From: Noviherbaspirillum galbum
GTDB lineage: Bacteria; Pseudomonadota; Gammaproteobacteria; Burkholderiales; Burkholderiaceae_D
Reading direction: 5' to 3'
DNA: 56,078 nt
NCBI RefSeq assembly: GCF_010974945.1
Contig: NZ_JAAIVB010000051.1
Span: 1-56,078, forward strand
This document shows, piece by piece, positions 27,635 to 39,361 of the stretch (positions within the stretch are counted from its first letter, which is position 1; every line of letters starts with the position of its first letter). The position numbers and the translations under genes were made by a program. The notes below the pieces were generated by a model that worked only from the letters and a program-made list of their open reading frames with translations, made no database searches and was not told the origin of the DNA.

Positions 27635-27990
27635 TAAAATCAGAATAACGATGTATTAGTTTCGATCGGGAATTTTCATGGGTTGCCTCGCCAGCTTTCG
27701 AGCTGAAAGTGCTACGCTATCATTAATAAATTCGTGTCTAATGTTCTACAGCCGACGTGTCTAATTTAGCCTTCAAGAAAAAGAGTTAAATGTTCTCTTG
27801 CTCAAATAGCGGCGATCACTTTAAAAAAATTAAATATATTTTGTGCGAGCCATTTGTTTCTTTGAAATTGAAATTTAAAAGAATACTGTGTCATCGAGTT
27901 CTAGTTAATCAATCAACGATTTACTAGCACACGGAATCTGAATTTCATAAAAATCGGATCGCTGTCGTAAGAAGCCATCCCGAACCTGTT
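27635..27990. other. AT-rich intergenic region, nothing recognised
   Basis: This 356-bp stretch holds no gene I can support. It is AT-rich (for example around 27820-27880) and must contain the promoter of the DUF262 gene. Confidence 0.4.
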
Positions 27991-29040
27991 ATGACGAAAA
28001 TCGAAACCTTTATCACTAATAAAAGAAATTCTCTCAAAACTGACAGGCTTGACATGTCATTTGGAGAACTCATGAACATGTTCGAAGACGGGGATTTATT
28101 TATTACCCCGGAGTACCAACGTGTTTTTCGATGGTCAAAATTTCAGCAGACCAGATTTATCGAGTCGGTAATTTTAGGAATTCCTATCCCGCCGATATTT
28201 GTGGCTGAAGACAATAAAGGGAAATGGGAGGTCGTTGATGGGCTGCAGCGTATATCAACAATCCTTTCATTCTTCGGGCTTCTAAATGAAATGCCAGATA
28301 AGAATAACTTGGTGCTTACCGAAGGTGAAATCGTTAGGGAGCTTGAAGGGATATCCATTGAAACCTTGCCGCTTAAACTAAAGACTTCGATAAAAAGGTC
28401 AGTATGCCGAGTTGAGATCGTTAGATGGGATAGTCAAGAAGACATAAGATATGAATTGTTTAACAGACTGAACACAGGCTCTAGTCCGCTATCTGATCAG
28501 GAAATCAGAAATTGCATATTTCGGTCTTATCCAGTCGATCTTAATCAAGTTCTTCGTGATCTCGGGAAAAGAGCTGATTTCATTTCACTTATTAACCCGA
28601 CTCAACGTAAAAAAGAAGAAATGTTTTTAGAAGAACTTGTATTACGTTACTTTGCTTTCAAAAACATTCAAGGAGAAATCAAGACAACAGTGCCCCAATA
28701 TCTAACTGAATTCATGAAGACCGTTTCCAAAGGAGAATTGGCTTTTGATTTGGAGAAAGAGAAGACTGAGTTTATAGAATTCGTGAAATTTTTAAGCGGT
28801 AATTTCGGTGAAAAGGTCTTTAGACCAAAAGGAATTTTTGCACAGCACATTTACGATTCTTTAGCCTATTCTATTCCTCGTACATTTGGTGGTGTTCAAG
28901 GAAATGAGCAAAAAATCGTAAAAGCCATTAATTTGCTTCTCATAGACACCAAATATAATGAGATTGGGACTGCTGCATTTTCGAATACTCGAATTAGAGC
29001 GAGAATGGACAGGGCGATGGAGATATTCAGTGGCGCATAA
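27991..29040 (+). CDS. DUF262 (GmrSD-N/ParB-fold) protein, 349 aa
   Basis: DUF262 proteins have a ParB-like fold and occur in defence systems such as the type IV enzyme GmrSD. The signature is present: ITPEYQRVFRWSKFQQTRFI (about 37-56), LGIPIPPIFV, and the catalytic-type loop WEVVDGLQRISTILSFFG (about 80-97, DGxQR pattern). The C-terminal DUF1524 HNH nuclease of GmrSD is absent; the protein ends with a helical region. The HEPN-type gene starts inside its 3' end, so a two-component system is likely. AT-rich codon use points to transfer. Confidence 0.85.
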   Translation: MTKIETFITNKRNSLKTDRLDMSFGELMNMFEDGDLFITPEYQRVFRWSKFQQTRFIESVILGIPIPPIFVAEDNKGKWEVVDGLQRISTILSFFGLLNEMPDKNNLVLTEGEIVRELEGISIETLPLKLKTSIKRSVCRVEIVRWDSQEDIRYELFNRLNTGSSPLSDQEIRNCIFRSYPVDLNQVLRDLGKRADFISLINPTQRKKEEMFLEELVLRYFAFKNIQGEIKTTVPQYLTEFMKTVSKGELAFDLEKEKTEFIEFVKFLSGNFGEKVFRPKGIFAQHIYDSLAYSIPRTFGGVQGNEQKIVKAINLLLIDTKYNEIGTAAFSNTRIRARMDRAMEIFSGA

Positions 29041-29665
29041 AGTAGTTGTCGAAATATTGGAAAATAATAAGTGGAGATTCGGTGAATTTGCCAGGGTTAA
29101 AACTAACTCTGCCAAGGTTGATGAAAAATTTTGGTGCAGGCTCTGTATTCCAGTGATTTACGCGCATTGGGAGGGGTTTGTAGTTGATTCGCTAAAAGAG
29201 ATGCTTAAATATTTAAATAGCCTTAAGCTGAACCCATCTTTAGTTCCAACCAATTTAGTCGTATTTTGCTTAGGCGACTCGTATAGAAGTTTATCGGGCA
29301 AACAGTCTTTTGAACAGCGTATTGAATTTACAAAAAAGTTTAATAAACTCTTATCAAATACACTGTCTTTTGCGACAAAAATAGAGACGAAATCGAACTT
29401 AAAGAGCGACGTTCTCAAAAATGTTTGTGGTGTTTTCCGTTTTGACTTTGACCGCTTTAGTGACGTTGTCCACGAACTGGATCGTTTAGTTCACTTAAGG
29501 AATAGTATTGCTCACGGTGAGAACGCAATAGTTCCAGATATGCAAAATATACTGAAGTACATTGATGCAGTTAGTAACGCTATGGATCTGCTTATTGAAG
29601 AAATCGACAGTTTTCTCAATGATGAAAAATATCTCGATGTAGATGATGTTGTGAAACAAGTATGA
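29030..29665 (+). CDS. MAE_28990/MAE_18760-type HEPN protein, 211 aa
   Basis: HEPN proteins are often RNases in toxin-antitoxin and abortive-infection systems. The pattern is VIYAHWEGFVVDSLKEMLKY near the start and the R-x4-H motif LRNSIAHGEN near residue 160-170. This subfamily is known beside DUF262 genes, as here. The start is taken as GTG at 29030, with GGAG eight bases upstream and an 11-base overlap with the DUF262 gene; an ATG at 28958 in the same frame is possible. It probably works with the DUF262 partner as sensor and effector; which does what is not known. Confidence 0.75.
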   Translation: MAHKVVVEILENNKWRFGEFARVKTNSAKVDEKFWCRLCIPVIYAHWEGFVVDSLKEMLKYLNSLKLNPSLVPTNLVVFCLGDSYRSLSGKQSFEQRIEFTKKFNKLLSNTLSFATKIETKSNLKSDVLKNVCGVFRFDFDRFSDVVHELDRLVHLRNSIAHGENAIVPDMQNILKYIDAVSNAMDLLIEEIDSFLNDEKYLDVDDVVKQV

Positions 29666-30117
29666 AGAAGAATTTTTCTTTTTTAATCTCAAACTAACTT
29701 AGTGGTCAGCGGAGCCAAATGGTCATTGAGAGCTAAAAATTTGGTCTAGCTGCCTTCAAAATGGATCAAAAAGTTCACCAACTGCCTCCTTTTGTTCAGA
29801 TACAGACGCAGAACCACCTAGCGTATGCCTCGCCTGAAGCGGTGGGTTGAACAGCTCATCATATTTTGGTACTGGCACACTACGCTCCTACAAGACGATT
29901 CCTCAAATTTTATATAGCACGCACGGGATGAGAACGCTGTATGCGCGAGATATTTAAATAATTTCAGGTTATTGAAATGATTCAAGTAAAAATTTCGTTG
30001 CTCAGTATTACATTTCGCCAGCACCTCTATAGGTCTCAGACCTGAATGTCGGTAGTAGCTAGCTTAGTCAACACGTTTCGTTAAATCCGGACATGCTTCG
30101 GACACAGACGTTGGAAA
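29666..30117. other. junction region between island and core
   Basis: The 452-bp region has no supported gene. It probably contains the right boundary of the island, because base composition and gene type change across it. I see no integrase and no obvious copy of the tRNA 3' end here. Confidence 0.4.
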
Positions 30118-30145
30118 CGAAAAAGCCGCACTAGGCGGCTTTTCG
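30118..30145 (-). terminator. intrinsic terminator of tRNA-Pro
   Basis: On minus the arms AAAAGCCGC and GCGGCTTTT (30143-30135 and 30129-30121) enclose a 5-base loop and are followed by T residues. It begins 20 bases after the tRNA 3' end. Confidence 0.8.
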
Positions 30146-30162
30146 TAAGTCTTTGATTTGAT

Positions 30163-30240
<78 letters not shown>

Positions 30241-30321
30241 CGTAAGCTCGGCATTATAGCAACACTCCTCGCTTTGCGCCACCCGGTATCGCTGAAGCAA
30301 GAAAAGCAACTCGTCCCCCGT

Positions 30322-31332
30322 TCAATCCAGGGTCGCGCCAGTGCGGCGGACCACCTCTTGCCATTTCTTCGCTTCCGCCCCCATCCATGCTCCGAATGCT
30401 TCCGGCGTGCCGCCCGCGGGTTCCAGCGCAACGTTGTGCAGGCGTGCCTTGACGTCGGGCATGGCCAGGATGGCATTGATTTCCCGGTTCAGGCGCTGGA
30501 TGATTTCCGGCGAAGTGCCGGCGGGAACCAGCACGCCGTTCCAGGCCAGCGACTCGAAGCCCAGGAGGCCGGATTCCGCCAGGGTGGGCGTGTCCGGCAG
30601 CAGGGAGAAGCGAGTGGCGCCGGATACGGCGAGTATCCTCGCCTTGCCCGACTTGGCATGGGGGACGATGGCCGAAGGGACGCTGAACAGCATCTGCGTA
30701 TCGCCGGCGATCAGGGAGGTGGCGGCGGGCGGTGCGCCGTTATAGGGAATGTGAACCACGAAGGTTCCGGTCATGTTCTTGAACAATTCCATCGTCAGGT
30801 GCGAAGACGATCCATTGCCCACCGAGGCGTAGTTCAGCTTGCCGGGATTCTTCTTCAGGTAGGCGATGAGTTCGGCGACGTTGCGGGCGGGCACGCCCGG
30901 GTTCACCGCGAGCACGTTGGGCTGCGAACTGGTGAGCACCACCGGGGAGAGATCCTTCAATGGCTGGTAGGGCAGGCGCGTCAGGAACTGGGTGGACGCG
31001 AGCGGTCCGTTGTAGGAAAGCAGGATGGTCTGGCCGTCGGGCGCGGCCTTGGCTGCCGTCGTGGTGGCGATGGTGCCCGATGCGCCGGGAATGTTGTCCA
31101 CGATGAGGGGCTGGCCGAGCCGCTCCCGCAGCCTGTCCGCGAGCAGGCGCGCGATCACGTCGAGGGAAGAACCGCCGGGCGCGGCCACGATGAAGCGGAT
31201 CGCCTTGGTCGGCCACGCGCCGGCCTGCGCGGGCGGACTGGCAAGGGCGGGCAGGGCAGCTCCGGTCGACGCGATTGCCGCAATTGCAAGGAAGACGGTA
31301 CGCCAGGAACGGAGGAGGCGAGGGATGCACAT
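30322..31332 (-). CDS. Bug/TctC-family tripartite tricarboxylate transporter substrate-binding protein
   Basis: This is a periplasmic solute-binding protein of the large Bug family of betaproteobacteria, which bind carboxylates and similar small ligands. It has a signal peptide ([20 protein letters not shown], then LPALA) and family motifs: [60 protein letters not shown] and [20 protein letters not shown]. The methionine at 31332 is preferred because the signal peptide begins right after it. The 336-aa length is typical. No TctA/TctB membrane genes are adjacent, which is usual for orphan Bug proteins. The ligand cannot be predicted. Confidence 0.88.
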   Translation of the reverse strand: MCIPRLLRSWRTVFLAIAAIASTGAALPALASPPAQAGAWPTKAIRFIVAAPGGSSLDVIARLLADRLRERLGQPLIVDNIPGASGTIATTTAAKAAPDGQTILLSYNGPLASTQFLTRLPYQPLKDLSPVVLTSSQPNVLAVNPGVPARNVAELIAYLKKNPGKLNYASVGNGSSSHLTMELFKNMTGTFVVHIPYNGAPPAATSLIAGDTQMLFSVPSAIVPHAKSGKARILAVSGATRFSLLPDTPTLAESGLLGFESLAWNGVLVPAGTSPEIIQRLNREINAILAMPDVKARLHNVALEPAGGTPEAFGAWMGAEAKKWQEVVRRTGATLD

Positions 31333-31448
31333 GGTCTTTGCGGGAAATCCGGAAAAGCCGCAGAATAGCATCAACCTACAACAACGACTCCATGCCTTCC
31401 CGGAAAGCCGGTGCGTCCGCATCGTTGCCCGGGAGTCCGCATTGCCCC

Positions 31449-32573
31449 ATGTCCATCAAAATCAGCCATCAGTTCGACGCCGGATCCATTGACGTCCAGC
31501 GTGCCGACACGCCTGGCGACATCCAGCTCAAGATCCGCAACGATACCAATTCGGAATTCCTGCAATGGTTTTATTTCCGCCTGCAAGGCGCGGCGGGACA
31601 GGCGTGCGAGATGCGTTTCCTGAACGCGGCGCAGGCAGCCTATCCGCAGGGATGGGAGGATTACCAGGCGGTGGCGAGCTATGACCGCGAGCACTGGTTC
31701 CGCGTACCGACGCGGTACGAAGGCGGCGTGCTGCGCATCAGCCATACGCCCGAACACGACAGCATCTACTACGCCTACTTCGAGCCTTATTCCTGGGACC
31801 GGCACCTGTCGCTGCTTGCGACGGTCCAGGCCGCGCCCCAAGGCAGGGTGGAAGATCTCTGCGCGACGCTCGATGGCCGCGATCTCAACCTGGCGGTGAT
31901 CGGCAATCCGGGAGCCGCGAAGAAGACCGTCTGGATCATCGCCCGCCAGCATCCCGGCGAAACCATGGCGGAATGGTTCGTCGAGGGCCTCATCGAGGCG
32001 CTGCTCGACCGCGCCAATCCGGTGGGCCGCAAGCTGCTGCAGCAGGCCGTGTTCTACATCGTGCCCAACATGAACCCCGACGGCTCGGTGCGCGGCAACC
32101 TGCGCGTGAATGCTGCCGGCGCCAACCTCAATCGCGAATGGGTGGCCCCGACGCTGGAGCGCAGCCCGGAAGTATTCGCCGTCAAGCGCAGGATCGAGGA
32201 GACCGGCGTGGACCTGTTCCTCGACATCCATGGCGACGAGGCCTTGCCCTATGTTTTCATCGCCGGGTCCGAGATGCTGGACGGCTTCAGCGCCGAGCAG
32301 ATGAGCGACCAGCAAACCTTCCTCGACGACCTGCGCCGCGCCAGTCCCGACTTCCAGACCGAGTTCGGCTACGAGGCGGCCAAGTACCGCGAAGAGATGC
32401 TGCAGCTCGCGTCGAAATACATCGGACACACCTACAAGTGCGTCTCGCTCACGCTGGAAATGCCGTTCAAGGACAACGCGATCCTGCCCGACCCCGAGGT
32501 GGGCTGGAATGGCGCGCGCAGCAAGCGCCTCGGCGAGGCGATGCTGCAGGCCATCCTCGGCGCCGTGCGCTAG
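31449..32573 (+). CDS. M14-family zinc carboxypeptidase, 374 aa
   Basis: It removes C-terminal residues from peptides or proteins. The metal-binding set is visible: HxxE in ARQHPGETMAEWFVEG (about 163-178), a second His in LDIHGDEALPYVF (about 260), and the catalytic Glu region VSLTLEMPFKDN (about 340). The N-terminal beta-sandwich (IKISHQFDAGSIDVQRADTP) resembles that of bacterial homologues of cytosolic carboxypeptidase 6. No signal peptide is present, so it is cytoplasmic. The CYTH gene begins 20 bp after its stop and is probably co-transcribed. Confidence 0.85.
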   Translation: MSIKISHQFDAGSIDVQRADTPGDIQLKIRNDTNSEFLQWFYFRLQGAAGQACEMRFLNAAQAAYPQGWEDYQAVASYDREHWFRVPTRYEGGVLRISHTPEHDSIYYAYFEPYSWDRHLSLLATVQAAPQGRVEDLCATLDGRDLNLAVIGNPGAAKKTVWIIARQHPGETMAEWFVEGLIEALLDRANPVGRKLLQQAVFYIVPNMNPDGSVRGNLRVNAAGANLNREWVAPTLERSPEVFAVKRRIEETGVDLFLDIHGDEALPYVFIAGSEMLDGFSAEQMSDQQTFLDDLRRASPDFQTEFGYEAAKYREEMLQLASKYIGHTYKCVSLTLEMPFKDNAILPDPEVGWNGARSKRLGEAMLQAILGAVR

Positions 32574-32593
32574 TTTCCTGGGCGGGGAGCTGC

Positions 32594-33058
32594 ATGGGCA
32601 TCGAGATCGAACGCAAGTTCCTGGTCAAGGGGGAAAGCTGGAAAGCGCTGGGCGCGGGCGTGCTGCTGCGCCAGGGCTACCTGTCGCGTGCGCCGGAGCG
32701 GGTGGTGCGCGTGCGCATCGAGGGCGAGGCCGCGATGCTTACCATCAAGGGCAAGTCGATCGGCGCCGCGCGCGGCGAATGGGAATATCCGCTTCCCTTG
32801 CATGACGCCGAGGAATTGCTCGACCGTCTCTGCGAACGTCCGCTGATCGAGAAACGCCGTTACCGCATTCCCCATGCCGGCTGGGTCTGGGAAGTCGATG
32901 AATTCCTCGGCGAAAACGCCGGCCTGGTGGTCGCTGAAATCGAACTCGACCGGGAAGACCGCGACATCGACAAGCCGGACTGGATCGGTGACGAAGTCAC
33001 CGGCGATCCGCGTTACTACAACTCCAACCTTCTCTCGCTTCCTTTCTCGCGCTGGTAA
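32594..33058 (+). CDS. CYTH-domain protein, 154 aa
   Basis: CYTH proteins hydrolyse or sense triphosphates, for example inorganic triphosphatases and class IV cyclases. The N-terminal ExExK signature is in GIEIERKFLVKG, and further acidic and basic tunnel residues follow in RVVRVRIEGEAAMLTIKGKS, RPLIEKRRYRIPH, WEVDEFLGENAGLVVAEIEL. The length matches single-domain bacterial members of the YjbK/triphosphatase type. It follows the M14 peptidase closely. Actual substrate unknown. Confidence 0.9.
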   Translation: MGIEIERKFLVKGESWKALGAGVLLRQGYLSRAPERVVRVRIEGEAAMLTIKGKSIGAARGEWEYPLPLHDAEELLDRLCERPLIEKRRYRIPHAGWVWEVDEFLGENAGLVVAEIELDREDRDIDKPDWIGDEVTGDPRYYNSNLLSLPFSRW

Positions 33059-33239
33059 GCAGGCGATCTCTATTGCTTGCCATTTCAGGCCGGTCGCCCG
33101 CACTGCGCACAAACGTTGTATCACCCGAGAAAATTTTCACTAGGGAAACAACGAATCCTTCCAAAATTGTCGAAAATGACTATCATCATCTATCTTTAGG
33201 GCAATTTTCGGGAATGCCATTTTGCGAAGGAAAACCAAC

Positions 33240-34127
33240 ATGAGGTCGAAGCGATGGAAAGGCTTGGCCGTGCTCCATGTCGCCGCGCTCGCCACAATTA
33301 CGACGGCGGCAGTCGCGCAAGACATGGGCAAGCTGCTCGCCACCGGGGGCGTGAGCCAGATCGAAGGCGCGGGCGGCGGCGGATTGACGCCATGGGCGCT
33401 GATCACAGGCTACGGCACCCGGGACAGTGTCGGGGCCAATGTCCACGCCACCCTCGTGCGTACCCAGGACTACGAGCTGAAATCGGCTGGGGTGGCCGTC
33501 GGGGTCGGCGATCGACTTGAACTCAGCTTGTCGCGCCAGCTCTTCAAGGGCACGGGCGCCGCGCTCGACGGCGTCGGCCTCTCGCAGGACATCGCCGGCA
33601 TCAAGCTGCGCCTGGCGGGTGACGCGGTGCTGGAACAGGATTCGCCACTGCCCCAGATCTCCGCGGGAGTCATGGCCAAGCGCAACGGCGGCGTCACCGG
33701 ATTGCCGGGCGTGAGCAGCGTCACCCAGCTTGGCGCCCGTCGGGAAAGCGGCATCGATTACTACGTGTCCGCGACCAAGATCCTGCTGGATCACAGCCTT
33801 CTGCTCAACGGCACGCTGCGCTTCACCAAGGCCAACCAGATGGGCCTGCTCGGTTTCGGCGGGGACCGCCGCGACGACTACCAGCCCATGCTCGAAGCCT
33901 CGGCCGCCTATCTGTTCAATCGCCAGCTCGTCGGTGGCGTCGAGTACCGCATGAAGCCCCACAACCTCGGGCTGGATAATGAAAAAGATTACTACGACGC
34001 TTTCCTGGCATGGTTTCCGAACAAGAACCTGTCCCTGACCGCGGCCTATGCCTGGCTGGGAGACATCACGGTTCTCAATCCGGTCCGGCAGAAGGGCTTC
34101 TACCTGTCGCTGCAGGCGGGATTCTGA
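33240..34127 (+). CDS. DUF3034 family outer-membrane-like protein, 295 aa
   Basis: The product has a signal peptide (KGLAVLHVAALATITTAAVA) and a mature part rich in alternating short beta strands (KLLATGGVSQIEGAGGGGLT; NGTLRFTKANQMGLLGFGGD) ending in phenylalanine (FYLSLQAGF), a typical end of an outer-membrane beta barrel. DUF3034 proteins are widespread in proteobacteria and have no known function. GAAGGA precedes the ATG. The truncated haemoglobin gene starts ten bases after its stop, so the two are likely one operon. Confidence 0.8.
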   Translation: MRSKRWKGLAVLHVAALATITTAAVAQDMGKLLATGGVSQIEGAGGGGLTPWALITGYGTRDSVGANVHATLVRTQDYELKSAGVAVGVGDRLELSLSRQLFKGTGAALDGVGLSQDIAGIKLRLAGDAVLEQDSPLPQISAGVMAKRNGGVTGLPGVSSVTQLGARRESGIDYYVSATKILLDHSLLLNGTLRFTKANQMGLLGFGGDRRDDYQPMLEASAAYLFNRQLVGGVEYRMKPHNLGLDNEKDYYDAFLAWFPNKNLSLTAAYAWLGDITVLNPVRQKGFYLSLQAGF

Positions 34128-34137
34128 GGAGCGCAGC

Positions 34138-34626
34138 ATGACACGCCAATTCCAACTCACTTCATCCGCGCTCGCGCAAGCGGCCGCCATCCTCGCGTTC
34201 TGCCTGCCTGCCGCGGCGCATGCGCAAACCGCCCAGCCCACAAGCCCGGCCATCCAGCAGGCATCGGCAGACGATGCCGTGTACCAGGGCCTCGGCGGAA
34301 AGGCGGGCATCGACAAGATCGTCACCGCCTTCCTGCCCATCGTGCTCGACGACGGCCGCATCAAGGACAGCTTCAAGGACGTCGACATGCAGCGGCTGGG
34401 GACCAAGCTGGGGGAGCAGTTGTGCAACCTGGGCGGCGGGCCGTGCAAGTACACCGGCAAGGACATGCAGGTGATCCACGAGGATCTGCGCATCACCCGC
34501 GCGCAGTTCTACGCCCTCGCGGAAGACCTGCAGCTGGCGATGGAGCGCCAGGGCGTGCCGTCACGCATCCAGAACAGGCTGATGGCGAAGCTAGCGCCGA
34601 TGCACCGGGACATCGTCACCCGCTAG
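34138..34626 (+). CDS. exported group 1 truncated haemoglobin, 162 aa
   Basis: Truncated haemoglobins bind O2, NO or CO through haem. The globin part is at about residues 47-160: YQGLGGKAGIDKIVTAFLP, then DMQRLGTKLGEQLCNLGGGP and MQVIHEDLRITRAQFYALA, where the His of VIHEDL is the expected proximal ligand. Before it is a signal peptide (AAILAFCLPAAAHA), so the protein should work in the periplasm, which is uncommon for this family. The pairing with the DUF3034 barrel may mean a shared role at the envelope. Confidence 0.88.
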   Translation: MTRQFQLTSSALAQAAAILAFCLPAAAHAQTAQPTSPAIQQASADDAVYQGLGGKAGIDKIVTAFLPIVLDDGRIKDSFKDVDMQRLGTKLGEQLCNLGGGPCKYTGKDMQVIHEDLRITRAQFYALAEDLQLAMERQGVPSRIQNRLMAKLAPMHRDIVTR

Positions 34627-34653
34627 ATCGCGGCGCGAATGCCCGGCCGGCGG

Positions 34654-35901
34654 TCAGTGGAAGTGGCCGGTATTGCTCGGCACGTCTTCGGGCATTTCCG
34701 CGTGCACAAGCTCGCCGTCCTGGTCGGGATAGAGCGGCGCGCCGCAATCGTCGCAGAACTCCATGGGGAAGCGTTCGTTGTGGCGCTTGATGTGTGTGAC
34801 GCCGCAGGCGCGCAGCAGGGCGACGATCTCTTCAATGGGCGTGCGCAGTTCCTCGGCAACGGTTTCGGGCGCCATCACGCTCTCGAGCGAAATGACGGCG
34901 CTTTCCTCTTCATCTTCCTGCCCGTAGAGCGGCCAGACCACGCCGTAGACGACTTCGGGCATCTGCCGCAGCGTGAAGCCGACGCGGTATTCGTCCACGC
35001 GGCCGCTGACCGGATCTTCCGAGAAGCCGCCGATGATGGCGCGCAGGCCGCTGGGATCGACGCTCAGGGAATTGGTCAGGAAATGCACCGCCGCGCGGAT
35101 GGAAGCGGGGCGGATCAGCTTGTCGGCTTCGCGGCAGGCGATGTAGTACGCCTCCGGCATCAGCAGTTCGACGCCGCAGCCCGGCAGCAGCGATGACAGG
35201 TTCGGTCCCGCCTGCTTGCGCCAGGCGGACAGGGCATGCATGCGCTCCGCCGGGTTCATGCTGGCCTGCCAGCGGAAGAGGGGCGAGCCCGCGGGCGTGG
35301 CGACGGCGGCGATGAGGTAGCGGGTGTCCGCCAGGAAAGGCGCGGTCTCTGGCGAGTTCACGGGCTGGCGCGGCACGCTGCCCTTGACCGCCGCTTGCGC
35401 CATGCGCTGCGTCAGCGCATAGGTCTCGACATGCGAACGCGGCAGCTGGTCGATGGAGTAAAGCGTCGGCGCCAGGGCCAGCTTCGCATTGTCCGCCAGC
35501 AGATGGCCATGGAGCTGGGCGATCAGGGCCGCGCGCGTGTCTTCGGGTATCGGGCCCGAGGCGATGGTGAATCGAGTCCACGCGAGGATGGGAATGGCGA
35601 TCAGCAGCACGTCATGCAGCACCCCGTCGTGATCGATGCGGCAGGATTCGCTGCAGGCTTCGACCGCCTCCATCAGCGCGTCGTAGGCAGTGAGATCCGT
35701 GCGGAACAGATGCTCGAGCGTGGCGTCGATGGTGTCCTGGTGGTCGTTCTTCAGCAAACGTTGCAGCACGGAATCGAGTCCGTGCTCCCAATGGCGTTCT
35801 TCGAGGCGGCTGGCGGATTGCGCGGAGCCTTGCGCAAGGGCCGCAAGCTTCTGGCTGTCGGCGGAGAGCCGGTTGGGCGAACTTTTAGAAAAACGGCGCA
35901 T
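34654..35901 (-). CDS. DUF2863 family protein, 415 aa
   Basis: DUF2863 is a conserved protein of Burkholderiales with no known function. It begins MRRFSKSSPNRLSADSQKLA, has a long soluble alpha/beta body and ends with a zinc-knuckle-like ERFPMEFCDDCGAPLYPD followed by an acidic tail. The CxxC pair may bind metal with other residues. No signal peptide or membrane segment is evident. It is transcribed away from the small membrane protein gene upstream. Confidence 0.8.
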   Translation of the reverse strand: MRRFSKSSPNRLSADSQKLAALAQGSAQSASRLEERHWEHGLDSVLQRLLKNDHQDTIDATLEHLFRTDLTAYDALMEAVEACSESCRIDHDGVLHDVLLIAIPILAWTRFTIASGPIPEDTRAALIAQLHGHLLADNAKLALAPTLYSIDQLPRSHVETYALTQRMAQAAVKGSVPRQPVNSPETAPFLADTRYLIAAVATPAGSPLFRWQASMNPAERMHALSAWRKQAGPNLSSLLPGCGVELLMPEAYYIACREADKLIRPASIRAAVHFLTNSLSVDPSGLRAIIGGFSEDPVSGRVDEYRVGFTLRQMPEVVYGVVWPLYGQEDEEESAVISLESVMAPETVAEELRTPIEEIVALLRACGVTHIKRHNERFPMEFCDDCGAPLYPDQDGELVHAEMPEDVPSNTGHFH

Positions 35902-36111
35902 GACAAATGGACAAGGGGGCGGGGTTGGCTATTCTAATTGATTCAATGAAAGGTGCGCGTTTCAGAAAACCAGGGGATGGGGAACATCAATATCCGGGTG
36001 CCGGCAACGCCGACTGGACATAGTGTAGTACTAAACGCAGGAAGAGGGCGCTGCGGCGCGCACCGGACTGAAGCCAGCGCAAGGGGCCACGCCGCGACCG
36101 AGGTGTGCATG

Positions 36112-36140
36112 AAAAAAGGCCGTGGCGTTGGCCACGGCCT
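36112..36140 (-). terminator. intrinsic terminator after the small membrane protein gene
   Basis: On minus the arms AGGCCGTGGC and GCCACGGCCT (36140-36131 and 36126-36117) enclose a four-base loop and a run of T residues follows (complement of 36112-36117). Confidence 0.85.
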
Positions 36141-36163
36141 GGATGCGGAGATCGCCGCTGGGC

Positions 36164-36409
36164 TTACTTGGAAGCGGCGGGTGCGCTCGAGGCGGGCGGC
36201 GTCGAGGATTCGGGAGCGGACGCGGCAGGAGCGGCCGGCGCCGTCGGTGCGGTTGCGGGGGATGCCGGCGTGGCGGGCGCCGATGCCTCGTGCGACGACG
36301 AAGTGCCATGGCCAGCTTCGCCCTGCATGTCGACTTTCTCGCCGCCTTTCATGATGACGAACAGAGCGGCCAGGGCGAAGACGATGAAGGCCGCAAAAAT
36401 TTTCCACAT
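36164..36409 (-). CDS. small single-pass membrane protein, 81 aa
   Basis: The protein begins with a membrane helix (MWKIFAAFIVFALAALFVIM) followed by KGGEKVDMQGEAGH and a long alanine/proline/serine-rich tail of low complexity. It is therefore an inner-membrane anchored protein with a flexible tail in the periplasm or cytoplasm. I do not know the family. GGAGA lies upstream of the start and a good terminator follows, which supports a real gene. Confidence 0.7.
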   Translation of the reverse strand: MWKIFAAFIVFALAALFVIMKGGEKVDMQGEAGHGTSSSHEASAPATPASPATAPTAPAAPAASAPESSTPPASSAPAASK

Positions 36410-36445
36410 GGTATCTCTCCAAGAATAAAGGGAAGCGCAAGGACA

Positions 36446-36468
36446 AAGCGCCGGAGGACCCGGCGCTT
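36446..36468 (-). terminator. hairpin after acnA, probable terminator
   Basis: Arms AAGCGCCGG (36446-36454) and CCGGCGCTT (36460-36468) enclose a five-base loop, 90 bp past the acnA stop. The T tract on minus is short, so termination may be partial and could feed the small membrane protein gene. Confidence 0.6.
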
Positions 36469-36558
36469 CCTTTGACTGCAGAATAGCGGTGCTTCCTTAC
36501 GCCTGGCTTGCAGCGCGGCGCCCGGCCCGCCGCAATCGGTCCGGGCCGGGCATGCGCA

Positions 36559-39270
<2,712 letters not shown>

Positions 39271-39361
39271 AAAGTCGCTCCTTAAATTATTAGAACTGAA
39301 CGGTAAAACTGAATCGGATCGTGTTTCGCCCATCGGCGCGCAGCGGTCATGCAGGCCGCGC

